Shown: one piece after another, positions 29,271 to 39,006 of the stretch
Layout of the letters: each line of letters begins with the position of its first letter
Position numbering within the stretch: position 1 is the first letter of the stretch
Source: Parcubacteria group bacterium
GTDB lineage: Bacteria; Patescibacteriota; Minisyncoccia; Phycocordibacterales; Phycocordibacteraceae
NCBI GenBank assembly: GCA_028286545.1
Contig: JAQBRJ010000026.1
Coordinates: 1 to 41,257 of the forward strand
Length of the DNA: 41,257 bases
Direction: 5' to 3'
The notes under the pieces: model-generated
Told to the model about the DNA's origin: nothing
The model's input: the letters and a program-made list of their open reading frames with translations, nothing else
Database searches by the model: none
Translations under genes and position numbers: made by a program

Positions 29271-29720
29271 TTAAAGAGTGGTGATTTCGTATACCAATAA
29301 CCTGTCCGCTCGAATATACCCTTTTACTAAAATGTGCTGACCAGTCGTAAGGTCGGGATATGCATTGTCGGTCCCATATGACGGCACGCAAGGGATATCC
29401 CCGGCATTGGGGCTACAGCCGCGACTATTCGCAAAGATAAGCTGTTTGGTTACGAGTGAATGATCGCTGGCTATGTACTGAATAAAGGGCACCGCGGGAA
29501 GGCCGCTCGTGGTGTCCATAAGGGCTGTTCCTTGAAGCTCCACGTAGGTATCAGCATTGGGTAATGCGTCCGCCGCCACACTCGCAGTGCTCGTTGCAAG
29601 TTTGAGGGTAGGCGCAAGCACCACTGCTGCGGGAGACGAGCCAGAATAGTGCAAACGAAAAAACACGACCAGCGCGCTTAGCACAAGAATCCCAATCACT
29701 ATTTTTCCCAAAGTTCCCAT
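29271..29720 (-). CDS. TM-anchored hypothetical protein
   Basis: 149 aa, N-terminal TM; TAGAAT 6 nt upstream of ATG. Confidence 0.7.
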   Translation of the reverse strand: MGTLGKIVIGILVLSALVVFFRLHYSGSSPAAVVLAPTLKLATSTASVAADALPNADTYVELQGTALMDTTSGLPAVPFIQYIASDHSLVTKQLIFANSRGCSPNAGDIPCVPSYGTDNAYPDLTTGQHILVKGYIRADRLLVYEITTL

Positions 29721-29766
29721 ACTACTATTCTACGCCTTACGTACTGAAGAACTCATGAGCATTGCA

Positions 29767-31473
29767 TTAGCCTGCTTGTGTATACACCAAACGTGCGAGA
29801 CGTAATTCATCAAAACTATATCTACCCTTGAATGATTCAAAGGTAGGCGTCAGCGATTCAATACCATTGCTTTTGAACTTCTTGTGTATGTCCGGCAACG
29901 ACTTGCGGAGTGTATCGTCAATTGCAGCTTCTATCGTTGCGTAGGGAATTCTGCCGGCCTGTGTGAGTTTTTCGGCGTGAGCACATATGGTGCCGAACGT
30001 CAGGCCGCGCGTAAGCGCGGCTTCGGCGAGAGACTTTCCATCCAAAAGCAATGCAAGAGTATCGTCATACGTAGAGCCTACCGGTTTCTTTTTTGAGGCT
30101 CGTGCATTGGGAATAATCTTTCCATCAGTTCCGGTTTTAACTTCCCACTCGCCTCCTGAAGCACGGATAAAATTCTTCTCAAGCTCGAGGCGTTCGCCTG
30201 ACTCATCAAGTGCTGTAAAACTTACTTCAGCTGCCTCAGATAGCTCTCGGAATCCCTCATCACGACTTGCTACGAGTGGGTGCACCATGAGTGCAGACTC
30301 GCTCCAACCAAGAATATGAAGGCCTGCGAGTGACCGTACTCGTGAAAGCGCAACATAGCCCTGACCGTATTCAAACGCACGAGACAAATCGATGGCAGCA
30401 GCGTCCATACTCATGCCTTGGCTTTTATGCACCGTAATAGCCCACGCCAATCGCAGTGGTACCTGGGTGATAGTTGCCCGCGCTTTCCCTCCTTCCTCCA
30501 CAGCCCACTCAACAGGAGCTACCGTAATGGTACGACCGTCGTTAGTCTCAATCATCGGATAGTTAGTACCTCGTTCAAAACCAATAACGGTGCCGAGCGT
30601 ACCGTTTGCAAGGCCGAGCGCAGGAATATTTTTAGTTCCCATAACTATCGCACCTTCTTTCAGTACCAATGCCTCAGGTGAAAGACACCCGCGCTTGAGC
30701 GCCTCTATCATCGGTGGTGCGCCGGTACCGAGCATGCGATACGATTTGGCTTCTGTAGCAAGTTTGTCGAGCTTGTCCTGGTTAAGCTTATCGACATCAG
30801 CATTGTGCGTAAACAAACGAGGAATATCTTCGTCAAAACCTTCCATATCGGCTTCACGATTCATAATGGCTGACACCGTTGAGGGGTCTGCGTCTGCAGC
30901 ACGGATAGAACCAAGTACTGAAAGAAAACGTTTATCTTCTTGACGATGCTGCTCTGTGAGATAACACACAACCGCATTCAGGTCTTGCCACACAGTTGAT
31001 TCAAAGGCGAACGCTGCATTTCCCGCATCACGCTTTCCGATAGGAGGAAGTTGAAAGAAGTCCCCAACCAATACTACTTGTATGCCGCCAAAGGGTTCAG
31101 CCACACGTTTAACTTCACGACACACAGCATCAACCATCACCAGCACATTCGCTGAAAGCATTGAGATCTCATCAATAATGAGCGTGGTTGTCTTCTGAAT
31201 ACGTCGTACCACATGCTCTTTTGCTGCAATAGCATCGATGTCTGCTTCTGAAAGGAAATCACGAATACCAATACCACTCCAAGAATGAATGGTCATGCCG
31301 TGAATGTGCGTGGCTGCGATACCTGTAGAGGCCGTAATAGCAGGCTCTACGCCACGTGCGCGTAGCCAAGCTACGTAGGTGTTTACGGTATGCGTCTTAC
31401 CACTCCCAGGCTCTCCCGTAAGAAAGACATTCACGCCTGTGGCGAGTATAGAAAGTGCCTGATCCTGAGTCAT
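29767..31473 (-). CDS. Pif1-like SF1 helicase with C-terminal HTH-like region
   Basis: VFLTGEPGSGKTHTVNTYV, ASTGIAATHIHGMTIHSWSGIG, LIIDEISML, VLVGDFFQLPPIG, WAITVHKSQGMSMD, YVALSRV. Confidence 0.93.
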   Translation of the reverse strand: MTQDQALSILATGVNVFLTGEPGSGKTHTVNTYVAWLRARGVEPAITASTGIAATHIHGMTIHSWSGIGIRDFLSEADIDAIAAKEHVVRRIQKTTTLIIDEISMLSANVLVMVDAVCREVKRVAEPFGGIQVVLVGDFFQLPPIGKRDAGNAAFAFESTVWQDLNAVVCYLTEQHRQEDKRFLSVLGSIRAADADPSTVSAIMNREADMEGFDEDIPRLFTHNADVDKLNQDKLDKLATEAKSYRMLGTGAPPMIEALKRGCLSPEALVLKEGAIVMGTKNIPALGLANGTLGTVIGFERGTNYPMIETNDGRTITVAPVEWAVEEGGKARATITQVPLRLAWAITVHKSQGMSMDAAAIDLSRAFEYGQGYVALSRVRSLAGLHILGWSESALMVHPLVASRDEGFRELSEAAEVSFTALDESGERLELEKNFIRASGGEWEVKTGTDGKIIPNARASKKKPVGSTYDDTLALLLDGKSLAEAALTRGLTFGTICAHAEKLTQAGRIPYATIEAAIDDTLRKSLPDIHKKFKSNGIESLTPTFESFKGRYSFDELRLARLVYTQAG

Positions 31474-31531
31474 ATCTTCATTGTACCGCGACCGCCAATT
31501 TTACGCTTCGAACTCGGTCCTTATAGCAACC

Positions 31532-32626
31532 TTACTTCTTCAGATTTATTTCAGATTCTGACGTTGGGGTTGGGTTTACAGCGCCATCTGCATTGGTTGT
31601 TGTATTTGCGCTACCTTCGGTAGAAGAAGCAGTGTTTTGTGTCGTCGAAGCAGTCGTGGTTCCCACAACCCCTAGCGAGGTGAGCAACGCACTGTTTTTA
31701 AAGAGAATGGCTGCTATTTCAGTATTGCGAGCAGTACTTGATGGGCTCGTACTTCCTGAATGGAATGCTGCTTTGCGCATGGTGGCGCGAAGAGCTATGG
31801 GTGCAGGAATATTAGTAGTATTTGCAATGGCAATGGTGCCATCAGCACGAGCGTCTGTTTTAGCATCTATTGCTACAGAGCTCGTTGCATTCGCGTCACC
31901 AGCCCCAGAATGATCGATTGAATCTTCAAGCGCGAGACGTTCACCCGCTACTGCGCTCTGGCTATCATGAACAACGGCGAGAAGATCTTTCGTTGCAGAT
32001 ACGGAGGCATCATTCGTTGTAGTAGCGACAGCGGCAAGGTGTGTAACTACCTGCGTAAGAATGTCTTCGTGGGCCGTAATGCGAGCTTCGAGGTCTGAAC
32101 GTACGCTAAGGGCAGCCGTCACATTCCCTTCTTGCTGCAACTGCGTTGCAGCCTCCGAAGAATCTTGTACGTGCTTTGTAAAATTGTCGGTAATGGTGCC
32201 CTGGGTCGCAGTATCAAGCTTACCCGCTACCGCAAGGTCAGTTGCTTCCTCAAGTCGTCGCTCAGCAAGTATGGAATGCCACGCGGCTTTGCCTTCGGTA
32301 CTTGGAATGAGCGCTGTCTGTACCGGTTCCGTAAGATTGAGTTTGATGGGATAAAGGGTGGTACCAGGCAGTGCATCGTTTGCTGCATACGCTGTGCCAC
32401 CGAGCATACTGATAAGTACAACGAGAGCTGCAGAAATTCTAAAGAAACCTGCAGAAAAATATGAAAAGAAAGGAGATGGGGTTGGTGCAGACGAATTCGC
32501 GACGTCAGCATATGCATGGAGATCGACATACGCCGAGAGTTCCTCGTGCATACGCGTGCGCGAAGACTCCGATAGTGTTATCGATTTGAGGCGTCCTATT
32601 CGTTCTTCGGTGTGTTGTGTGGTCAT
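31532..32626 (-). CDS. DUF5667-like membrane protein downstream of the ECF sigma factor
   Basis: Cytosolic N-terminus, one TM, GTTLYPIKLNLTEPVQTALIPSTEGKAAWHSILAERRLEEATDLAV; ATGA overlap with sigma gene. Confidence 0.75.
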   Translation of the reverse strand: MTTQHTEERIGRLKSITLSESSRTRMHEELSAYVDLHAYADVANSSAPTPSPFFSYFSAGFFRISAALVVLISMLGGTAYAANDALPGTTLYPIKLNLTEPVQTALIPSTEGKAAWHSILAERRLEEATDLAVAGKLDTATQGTITDNFTKHVQDSSEAATQLQQEGNVTAALSVRSDLEARITAHEDILTQVVTHLAAVATTTNDASVSATKDLLAVVHDSQSAVAGERLALEDSIDHSGAGDANATSSVAIDAKTDARADGTIAIANTTNIPAPIALRATMRKAAFHSGSTSPSSTARNTEIAAILFKNSALLTSLGVVGTTTASTTQNTASSTEGSANTTTNADGAVNPTPTSESEINLKK

Positions 32627-33123
32627 AGATGCATGTGGTCCTGAACTTTCTTGATAGCACGATTGAGTCGTACTGAGACAGCGTTTGCCGACTCGCCTCT
32701 TGAGGCTGCAATTTCTTGCGGGGTCCATCCTTCGACAAAGCGTAAAAGGATGACTTCACGAGATGGTTCATCGAGGGTATGAACGGCTGCAAGAACTTCT
32801 GCAATCTCTGCCGATTGCTCGACGTCTTTTGCAGTGTTTCCCAGCACGTCCATTCCCGCTTCCTGAAGTACGTCGAGAGACGATTCCTTCTTCTTGCGAT
32901 ACCAGTCGATGACGCGGTTTCGAGCAATCATGAAGAGCAGTGCTCGAGGGTTTTCTATGGTGTCGCCCTTACGGAGAGTCTGCCAAAAGCGCGTAAAGGT
33001 GTCCTGAACGATGTCTTCTGCGCGTTCCGTGTCAGATACCTTGAAAAAACAAAAGCGATATAGCTCATCAGCATACTGTTCGTATGCCTCGAGAAATTCG
33101 GCCTTAAGTGATTCTTGGTCCAT
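32623..33123 (-). CDS. ECF RNA polymerase sigma factor
   Basis: FFKVSDTERAEDIVQDTFTRFWQ, NPRALLFMIARNRVIDWYRKKK, REVILLRFVEGWTPQEIAASRGESANAVSVRLNRAIKKV. Confidence 0.93.
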   Translation of the reverse strand: MDQESLKAEFLEAYEQYADELYRFCFFKVSDTERAEDIVQDTFTRFWQTLRKGDTIENPRALLFMIARNRVIDWYRKKKESSLDVLQEAGMDVLGNTAKDVEQSAEIAEVLAAVHTLDEPSREVILLRFVEGWTPQEIAASRGESANAVSVRLNRAIKKVQDHMHL

Positions 33124-33194
33124 ATATAAAGACGGCGTGAAGCGGCAGTACTTACTGCCTGCCGGACGGCCTTTAGGTACTTGGGAGTATAGCA

Positions 33195-33221
33195 GACGAC
33201 GCGGCCAAAGGCCGCGTCGTC
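33195..33221. repeat. Perfect 12-bp inverted repeat upstream of the sigma-factor gene
   Basis: gacgacgcggcc-aaa-ggccgcgtcgtc. Confidence 0.75.
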
Positions 33222-33254
33222 AATAACAAATACTCATATATCTAACTAGTTTTC

Positions 33255-33347
33255 TTAGGAATGCGCTACCGCAAACGCTCCGACGATGCTTGCAACCATC
33301 AGTGCTGGGAGCGCGATCATCAAATCATATTTCATGCTTTTCAACAT
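33255..33347 (-). CDS. Putative 30-aa single-pass membrane peptide
   Basis: MLKSMKYDLMIALPALMVASIVGAFAVAHS*; below the supplied ORF cutoff. Confidence 0.4.
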   Translation of the reverse strand: MLKSMKYDLMIALPALMVASIVGAFAVAHS

Positions 33348-33445
33348 AGTGAGTGTAGATTAGCTTCTAAAGATCTCGTACCCATGCATACTACCGAGCA
33401 TTACATGAATAATCAGTGAGAAGGAATTCGCGCTATACTACGTGT

Positions 33446-34213
33446 ATGAAAGAAGAGATGGTGAGCGAATACCCCATGCGCATAAACAAATACCTTGCAC
33501 GCCAAGGTATTGCTACGCGCAGAGATGCTGATGAACTCATTACCCGTGAACGCGTGCTTATAAATGGACGCATAGCTGGTCTTGGCGACAAGGTACTCGA
33601 AACGGATTCCGTTGAAGTTCGCCCAAGCAAACGAAGCACCAAAGAAGGCGTGCAAGGGCTCAAAAAGAATTATTACTTTGCGTACAACAAACCCCGCGGC
33701 ATAACGACACCGCAACGTGGTAGCGATACTGAGGACGATGAATCAGACATGCAAAATCTTCCCGAAGAAGTTGCATCGCTTGGATTATTTCCGGTTGGCA
33801 GGCTTGATAAGGGCTCTCATGGCCTCATGATTCTTACCAACGACGGACGCATTACTGATCGACTCCTAAATCCCGAGAAAGCTCACGAAAAGGAGTACGT
33901 CGTAAAGACCAAGCTGCCACTGCGCGATAGTTTCCGCAAACATATGGAAGAAGGCGTCGACATTGAGGGTTATCTAACTAAGCCTGCAAAAGTAGAGCTT
34001 CGCGGCGACACCAGCTTTGCTATCACCCTTACCGAAGGCAAAAAACATCAGATTCGTCGCATGGTGGTGGCTATGCACAACGAGGTTCTGGATCTAAAAC
34101 GCAGCCGCATTCTCAATATCAAACTTGGCACCCTTAAAGCGGGAGAATTGCGTCCTATTGAAGGCAAGGAGTTAGAAACATTCCTACAATCACTCGCACT
34201 TGCCGCAGGTTAG
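33446..34213 (+). CDS. RsuA/RluB-family pseudouridine synthase
   Basis: S4-like MRINKYLARQGIATRRDADELI, NKPRGITTPQ, PVGRLDKGSHGLMILTNDG, EGKKHQIRRM. Confidence 0.93.
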   Translation: MKEEMVSEYPMRINKYLARQGIATRRDADELITRERVLINGRIAGLGDKVLETDSVEVRPSKRSTKEGVQGLKKNYYFAYNKPRGITTPQRGSDTEDDESDMQNLPEEVASLGLFPVGRLDKGSHGLMILTNDGRITDRLLNPEKAHEKEYVVKTKLPLRDSFRKHMEEGVDIEGYLTKPAKVELRGDTSFAITLTEGKKHQIRRMVVAMHNEVLDLKRSRILNIKLGTLKAGELRPIEGKELETFLQSLALAAG

Positions 34214-34791
34214 AAAATTGCGCCTTCTTCTTTGGTAAGGAGTTCTATAAGAGCATCGAAATAGGGCACGATCTCAGGCGAGAGTGAGATCTTGTTCTCT
34301 TTTTCTCCCTTAAGTCGCTCAAGCGTAACGCCGTGCTCTTTCCATGCGCGTCCCTTACCTTCATAGTTTATGAGAATTGGGAGAACCTTATCGAGCGCAT
34401 ACACAAACTTCGCTTCCCTGCTTTCACGTTTTTCATATTCTTGTATGGTCGAATGCATATCAGGGAATTCAGGAAACTCTTCCTCGAGTCGCTTTGCTGC
34501 TGCGAGTTCTCGCTCATGCTTACTCTCTACATGTCCCGCATCATTTGAGAATACAAAGGTATCGCCTGCATATACTTCTACTAAGTCATGTATGAGTGCG
34601 TATTTGAGAACCACATCAAGATCGAGCGTTAGCTTTTCAGATCTAATCAAGTACCACGCAGTCATTGCCAAGTGATAGCTATGCTCAACGTCATTTTCAT
34701 GACGATCAGTTCCTGGGATATACAGTGTGCGTTCAATTTTCTGGAAGGCACCTACAAGATTCGAGAACTTGAAGAGCCTGTCGAGATTCAT
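34210..34791 (-). CDS. HD-domain hydrolase (YfbR/HDDC2-like)
   Basis: RHENDVEHSYHLAMTAWYLI, YALIHDLVEVYAGDTF; ATGA overlap with trhO. Confidence 0.85.
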   Translation of the reverse strand: MNLDRLFKFSNLVGAFQKIERTLYIPGTDRHENDVEHSYHLAMTAWYLIRSEKLTLDLDVVLKYALIHDLVEVYAGDTFVFSNDAGHVESKHERELAAAKRLEEEFPEFPDMHSTIQEYEKRESREAKFVYALDKVLPILINYEGKGRAWKEHGVTLERLKGEKENKISLSPEIVPYFDALIELLTKEEGAIF

Positions 34792-35663
34792 ACCGGAAGC
34801 GCGGCAGTCTCTTTGCACGCAATGCTGCAATATTCACCCTCTTTGGTCTGGCAGCTACCGCATTCGAGGAAATGCTTATGGCATTTCACATTTGCACAGT
34901 TCACGTATTCTTCGGTCTTTTCTTTGCAGAGGTAGCAGGTACCAACTATTTCGCGTTCCCCACCAAAGTTCATGGTGAGGCGCTTGTCAAAGGTATAGAG
35001 CGTGCCGACGAAGTCTTCACCGGGGTATTTCTCCATGTAGCCATGAATACCATCTTCAAGTTGTTCAACGTCCTTAAAGCCATTACTAAGCAGAAATGCA
35101 GACATCTTCTCGCAACGAATACCGCCGGTACAAACGGTAACTATTTTCTTGTCTTTATATTGCTCGAGCAGCGGTAATGCCTGTGGAAGATCACGAGATG
35201 CTTCGAGGCCTGGGTTGATTGAACCCTGGAAGTGACCAGAATCATATTCGTATCCGTTGCGCATATCCACCACCACAAAGTCTTCGCCATTTTCGTATTT
35301 GGCCCGGAGCTCGTCAGGACTAATACGGGGTGCTGTGCGTACGCGAGGATCAGCTTTCTCAAGCGGAAATTGTGTGGCAACTATTTCCCTACGCACTTTT
35401 ACAGAGAGTTTTGGGAAAGATACTCCACTGCCCTCGCTCCTTTTTATAGACACGTCTGAGAATTGCTCGAGTGCAAGAAACTCCTTTGCAAAGGCTTCAG
35501 TGTCCTCAGTCTTACCCTCAAGGGTCGCGTTAATGCCCTCGGTAGCAATGATGACACGTCCCGTAAATGCATAGGCTATAGCGCGCTCGCGAACCCATGA
35601 AGCAAGTGCCTCTGGGTCTTCGATAGTCACGTATTTATAGAAAAGCAGTACCTGAAAATTCAT
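34788..35663 (-). CDS. trhO: tRNA uridine(34) hydroxylase (rhodanese family)
   Basis: YKYVTIEDPEALASWVRERA, GRVIIATEGINATLEG, VVVDMRNGYEYDSGHFQGSINPG, TVCTGGIRCEK, Cys-rich C-terminus. Confidence 0.93.
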   Translation of the reverse strand: MNFQVLLFYKYVTIEDPEALASWVRERAIAYAFTGRVIIATEGINATLEGKTEDTEAFAKEFLALEQFSDVSIKRSEGSGVSFPKLSVKVRREIVATQFPLEKADPRVRTAPRISPDELRAKYENGEDFVVVDMRNGYEYDSGHFQGSINPGLEASRDLPQALPLLEQYKDKKIVTVCTGGIRCEKMSAFLLSNGFKDVEQLEDGIHGYMEKYPGEDFVGTLYTFDKRLTMNFGGEREIVGTCYLCKEKTEEYVNCANVKCHKHFLECGSCQTKEGEYCSIACKETAALPV

Positions 35664-35713
35664 AGTATAGGCGCATAGTACCGCGATGCGCCTATATTTT
35701 GAAGACCCAGACC

Positions 35714-36166
35714 TTAATCACCAAAATTAAATGGTGCCATGTCCGGCATTTCAGCTGGTGAGCAATTGATCGCTGAATCTCCTTCTCCCAGCGTTACCGT
35801 TTCGCCATGTGCCGTAAGCACAACACCTCCTCCCTCATATCTCACACCTGTCTTCGCAGGTATATAGGTAAGGGTAGTTGCCGGAGGGTAACTGCCTCCA
35901 ACGGGCTTGATAGCCATGGTCTTTAAATCTTTCGCAGGGGTAAGTGTCATACCCACGTGCTCATCACACTGGTATGCATATGAGCCGTAGCCTGTATTTT
36001 GATTTTGAGTAATACTTGTTGTTGCCACAGGCGCACTAACCGGAGGGGTTGTCGTGGCTTGCGGATTCGTAACAACCATAGTGCCAGGCGATAGGTGCGC
36101 GTACGCTACCGTTAGTAACGCACTGAGGGCCACAACCACTGCCAGAATTATGTATATTCTTTTCAT
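35714..36166 (-). CDS. Exported MliC-like (C-type lysozyme inhibitor-like) protein
   Basis: N-terminal TM; AYQCDEHVGMTLTPAKD...GVRYEGGGVVLTAHGETVTLGEGDSAINCSPA. Confidence 0.6.
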   Translation of the reverse strand: MKRIYIILAVVVALSALLTVAYAHLSPGTMVVTNPQATTTPPVSAPVATTSITQNQNTGYGSYAYQCDEHVGMTLTPAKDLKTMAIKPVGGSYPPATTLTYIPAKTGVRYEGGGVVLTAHGETVTLGEGDSAINCSPAEMPDMAPFNFGD

Positions 36167-36190
36167 ATCTTAAGTCTATCAGACGTTAGA

Positions 36191-37195
36191 TTAGTTAATC
36201 TCAATGTCCACGTACGCAATTTGCGGGAATTCGTCAGTAATATTTTTCTCAATAATTTTGATGCGATTGCCCACGAGCCGCGGTATACGGTCCGTTGTTT
36301 TGAACATCAGCTTCGTGAACTCAGGAAAACTATCCTTGATGTTATCGAATTCCTCTTTCAGGTCACCATCATCATAGATCTCTTCATACAATGGCGTACC
36401 GTTCCATTCCACAGCAGCAAAGATTCTATATTTATTAATATCAACGGCTACCGACTTAAATTCAGTCACGTGTTCTACACACGAGTCCTTCTCGAGCGCT
36501 TCCACGATGTCTTCAATCACCCTTTCGCTCAGTGGCTTACCAATGATGTATTGATGATTTTTTATAATCAAAAGAATTGCCAAGAAGCCCAATATAATAC
36601 CGACCGCAATACCACCTAATGCGTCATACAGAATATTGCCGGTGATGTAAGTGAGCCATTGAGCAACCAGGGCAAAAAGTACACCGCATACTGCGACACT
36701 GTCTTCGTAAATAATGGCAAGAAGCACCGGGTCAGCATCAGAGAAAATATCTGTTGAGAATTTCTTATCCCCTTGAAGTTCCCTGAGCGCAATCCAGAGT
36801 GTAATTCCTTCTATGACGAGCGCTATCGAAAGCACAATAATGCTTAGCATATTGAACGGATGTGCTTCTGCACCTGCATGCAGCAACGAATCTATCGAGT
36901 GATAGATGGTAATTCCCGATCCGATGAAAAGTACGCCGCATGCAGAGATGAGCGACCAAAAGAATCGCTCAATGCCGTATCCATAGCCATGACCGGCGTC
37001 AGCCGGCCTCTTTGATCGCTGTATGCCAATGAGAAGTAGAGATTGATTGAGTGTATCGGCAATACTGTGAATGCTTTCAGCAAACATACTCACGGAACCC
37101 GTCACCACTGCAATCACCGTTTTAATAACAGCAAGAAAAGTGTTTCCGACTAATGCAGATACTACTGATGATCTGCCCTGCACGTGATTGCTCAT
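36191..37195 (-). CDS. Cation diffusion facilitator family transporter
   Basis: GSVSMFAESIHSIADTLNQSLLLIG, GYGYGIERFFWSLISA, YDALGGIAVGIILG. Confidence 0.9.
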   Translation of the reverse strand: MSNHVQGRSSVVSALVGNTFLAVIKTVIAVVTGSVSMFAESIHSIADTLNQSLLLIGIQRSKRPADAGHGYGYGIERFFWSLISACGVLFIGSGITIYHSIDSLLHAGAEAHPFNMLSIIVLSIALVIEGITLWIALRELQGDKKFSTDIFSDADPVLLAIIYEDSVAVCGVLFALVAQWLTYITGNILYDALGGIAVGIILGFLAILLIIKNHQYIIGKPLSERVIEDIVEALEKDSCVEHVTEFKSVAVDINKYRIFAAVEWNGTPLYEEIYDDGDLKEEFDNIKDSFPEFTKLMFKTTDRIPRLVGNRIKIIEKNITDEFPQIAYVDIEIN

Positions 37196-37303
37196 ATATC
37201 GACTGATTGTAGCAGAGTGTGATTACCTATCCGAACTCAAATTTGCTTTTCCATAATTTAATTATATAGTCTCTGAGTTAGAACAACTGCATGGAGAGTG
37301 ATC

Positions 37304-37696
37304 ATGCGTGATACTACCAAACCTACCGCGACGGTAATGGGACTACCCAACAACCTCAGCGAGAGCAGGCTGCGGGAGATTCATGACGAAACAGTCAGCG
37401 CATTCGCGCGAATTCCAGGAACGGGCGTCGCGAATGAGTGCAATCTGTTGACGTTCTTTCCGTCCGACATGCTCCAATACGGGCTGGGTGATGAGATTCA
37501 TATCGAAGTGACTCTGCCAATGTTTTCATCCGACCAAGTGAAGGCAACGAGAGGCAGAATAACATGTCAGCGGCTGTCTGATGAACTCTCGAACGTATTC
37601 TTTCGGCTCTTTCCAGACGCATACAATCAGGTTCACGTTACTCCTCTCAATTCAATGTCCGGCACCACAAGCGCTGGAACCTTGGGCGCAACTTGA
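37304..37696 (+). CDS. Hypothetical protein
   Basis: MRDTTKPTATVMGLPNNLSESRLREI...; GGAGAGTG upstream of ATG. Confidence 0.65.
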   Translation: MRDTTKPTATVMGLPNNLSESRLREIHDETVSAFARIPGTGVANECNLLTFFPSDMLQYGLGDEIHIEVTLPMFSSDQVKATRGRITCQRLSDELSNVFFRLFPDAYNQVHVTPLNSMSGTTSAGTLGAT

Positions 37697-37704
37697 ACCA
37701 CTAT

Positions 37705-37756
37705 CGCCGTATCGTAAGACTGCTCGTCAGTCCACAGAGGTACGGCGGTTTTTATT
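37705..37756 (+). terminator. Intrinsic terminator
   Basis: cgccgtatcg...gtacggcggtttttattt. Confidence 0.65.
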
Positions 37757-37764
37757 TACCTATT

Positions 37765-38472
37765 CTACCGATGTCGACTATTTGGATCAAGCTCGGTGTA
37801 GTATTCAATTTTAATATCATCAACCCACTCGGTACCCGGAATGATTGAGAGCACTTTACCGAAAATACGAGAATCCTCTTCACGCACTACGATTGGATGA
37901 TACGTACCATAGCTGTTTTCTGGGTTGAGATACACTACTTCGTCAACACGCGAGTATCGCTTTATAACAGCCATATTGCCAAGAATAGCCACTACGCGAT
38001 CTCCGTTCTCCACTTCGCCGGTGACTTCTACAATGACGTAGTCACCACTATAAATCCCTGCGTCTTGCATGGAGTCACCTACTGCGCGGACAGCAGCAAT
38101 ATTTGCACTATCCTTTCTACCTCCAATGAGACTCTTATCAACAACAATGTATTCTCCAAAACTTTGCTCAGCGTATACCTCCATTGCGTCACACCCGGCA
38201 GATGCTATGACAGGAACCTGGATGAGATCGGAAGGGAGTTGCGATTTCACATCATTAAGGATGGTGATACTGCGATGCTTAAAGCGGTCACGCGTGATGA
38301 GACCTTTCTTTTCAAGTGCTTCAATGCGCTGACCGACACTTCTTAGCGATTTAAGGCCAAGAATTTTAGCGAGCTCGGTAACCGTAGGAGAATATTCGTG
38401 CTTGTTCGTATACGTTTCTATAACGTTGAGCGTTTCTTTTTGTGCGGAAGTGAGTGTCACAAATCGATTCAT
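37765..38472 (-). CDS. lexA: LexA-type repressor (wHTH + S24 peptidase)
   Basis: TSAQKETLNVIETYTNKHEYSPTVTELAKILGLKSLRSVGQRIEALEKKGLI; IASAGCDAM cleavage-like site; GDSM and AVIKRY catalytic motifs. Start at MNRFVTL. Confidence 0.88.
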   Translation of the reverse strand: MNRFVTLTSAQKETLNVIETYTNKHEYSPTVTELAKILGLKSLRSVGQRIEALEKKGLITRDRFKHRSITILNDVKSQLPSDLIQVPVIASAGCDAMEVYAEQSFGEYIVVDKSLIGGRKDSANIAAVRAVGDSMQDAGIYSGDYVIVEVTGEVENGDRVVAILGNMAVIKRYSRVDEVVYLNPENSYGTYHPIVVREEDSRIFGKVLSIIPGTEWVDDIKIEYYTELDPNSRHR

Positions 38473-38580
38473 AAGAATATGATAGCACTGGCTTACCGCA
38501 GGCGGAATACACAACCTCGTTACTTTTCCACACAATATACACAAGTTTGGATTCCGTGAGTACAGATTGCAACGTTGGAA

Positions 38581-38943
38581 CTAAGCTAGATCTAAAACTT
38601 TTTTAATGTCACCTTTGAAATAACCTGGACCCTTTATCATTTTGTACTCATCATAATCCTTACTCATATTTGACCGATGGACTTCCTCAAAAACTGCCCC
38701 CATTTTATTCTGGAGTCCATGTTCTAGAATTGTGCCGTACACAGCATATAGAATATCAGCGAGCTCTTTTGCAAGATTTTCGATATCACCTTTTTGAGCT
38801 CCAGCAATATATTCCTCAACCTCATCTTTCATGAGTCGATAGCGATTATTTGCTCGGTCCTCTGGTATTAGAGATGGGTTATTTAAAATTGGTTGTCTGA
38901 ACTTCGTATGGAATTCCTCTACAAGTTTTAGTTCTTCAGTCAT
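38581..38943 (-). CDS. MazG-like nucleotide pyrophosphohydrolase
   Basis: KDEVEEYIAGAQKGDIENLAKELADILYAVYGTILEHGL. Confidence 0.85.
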   Translation of the reverse strand: MTEELKLVEEFHTKFRQPILNNPSLIPEDRANNRYRLMKDEVEEYIAGAQKGDIENLAKELADILYAVYGTILEHGLQNKMGAVFEEVHRSNMSKDYDEYKMIKGPGYFKGDIKKVLDLA

Positions 38944-39006
38944 GAGGAAAGTATACCAAAGTCATTTGCTGCAAGTCTGAGACACAGTTGAAACCTTTTT
39001 ACTTAC

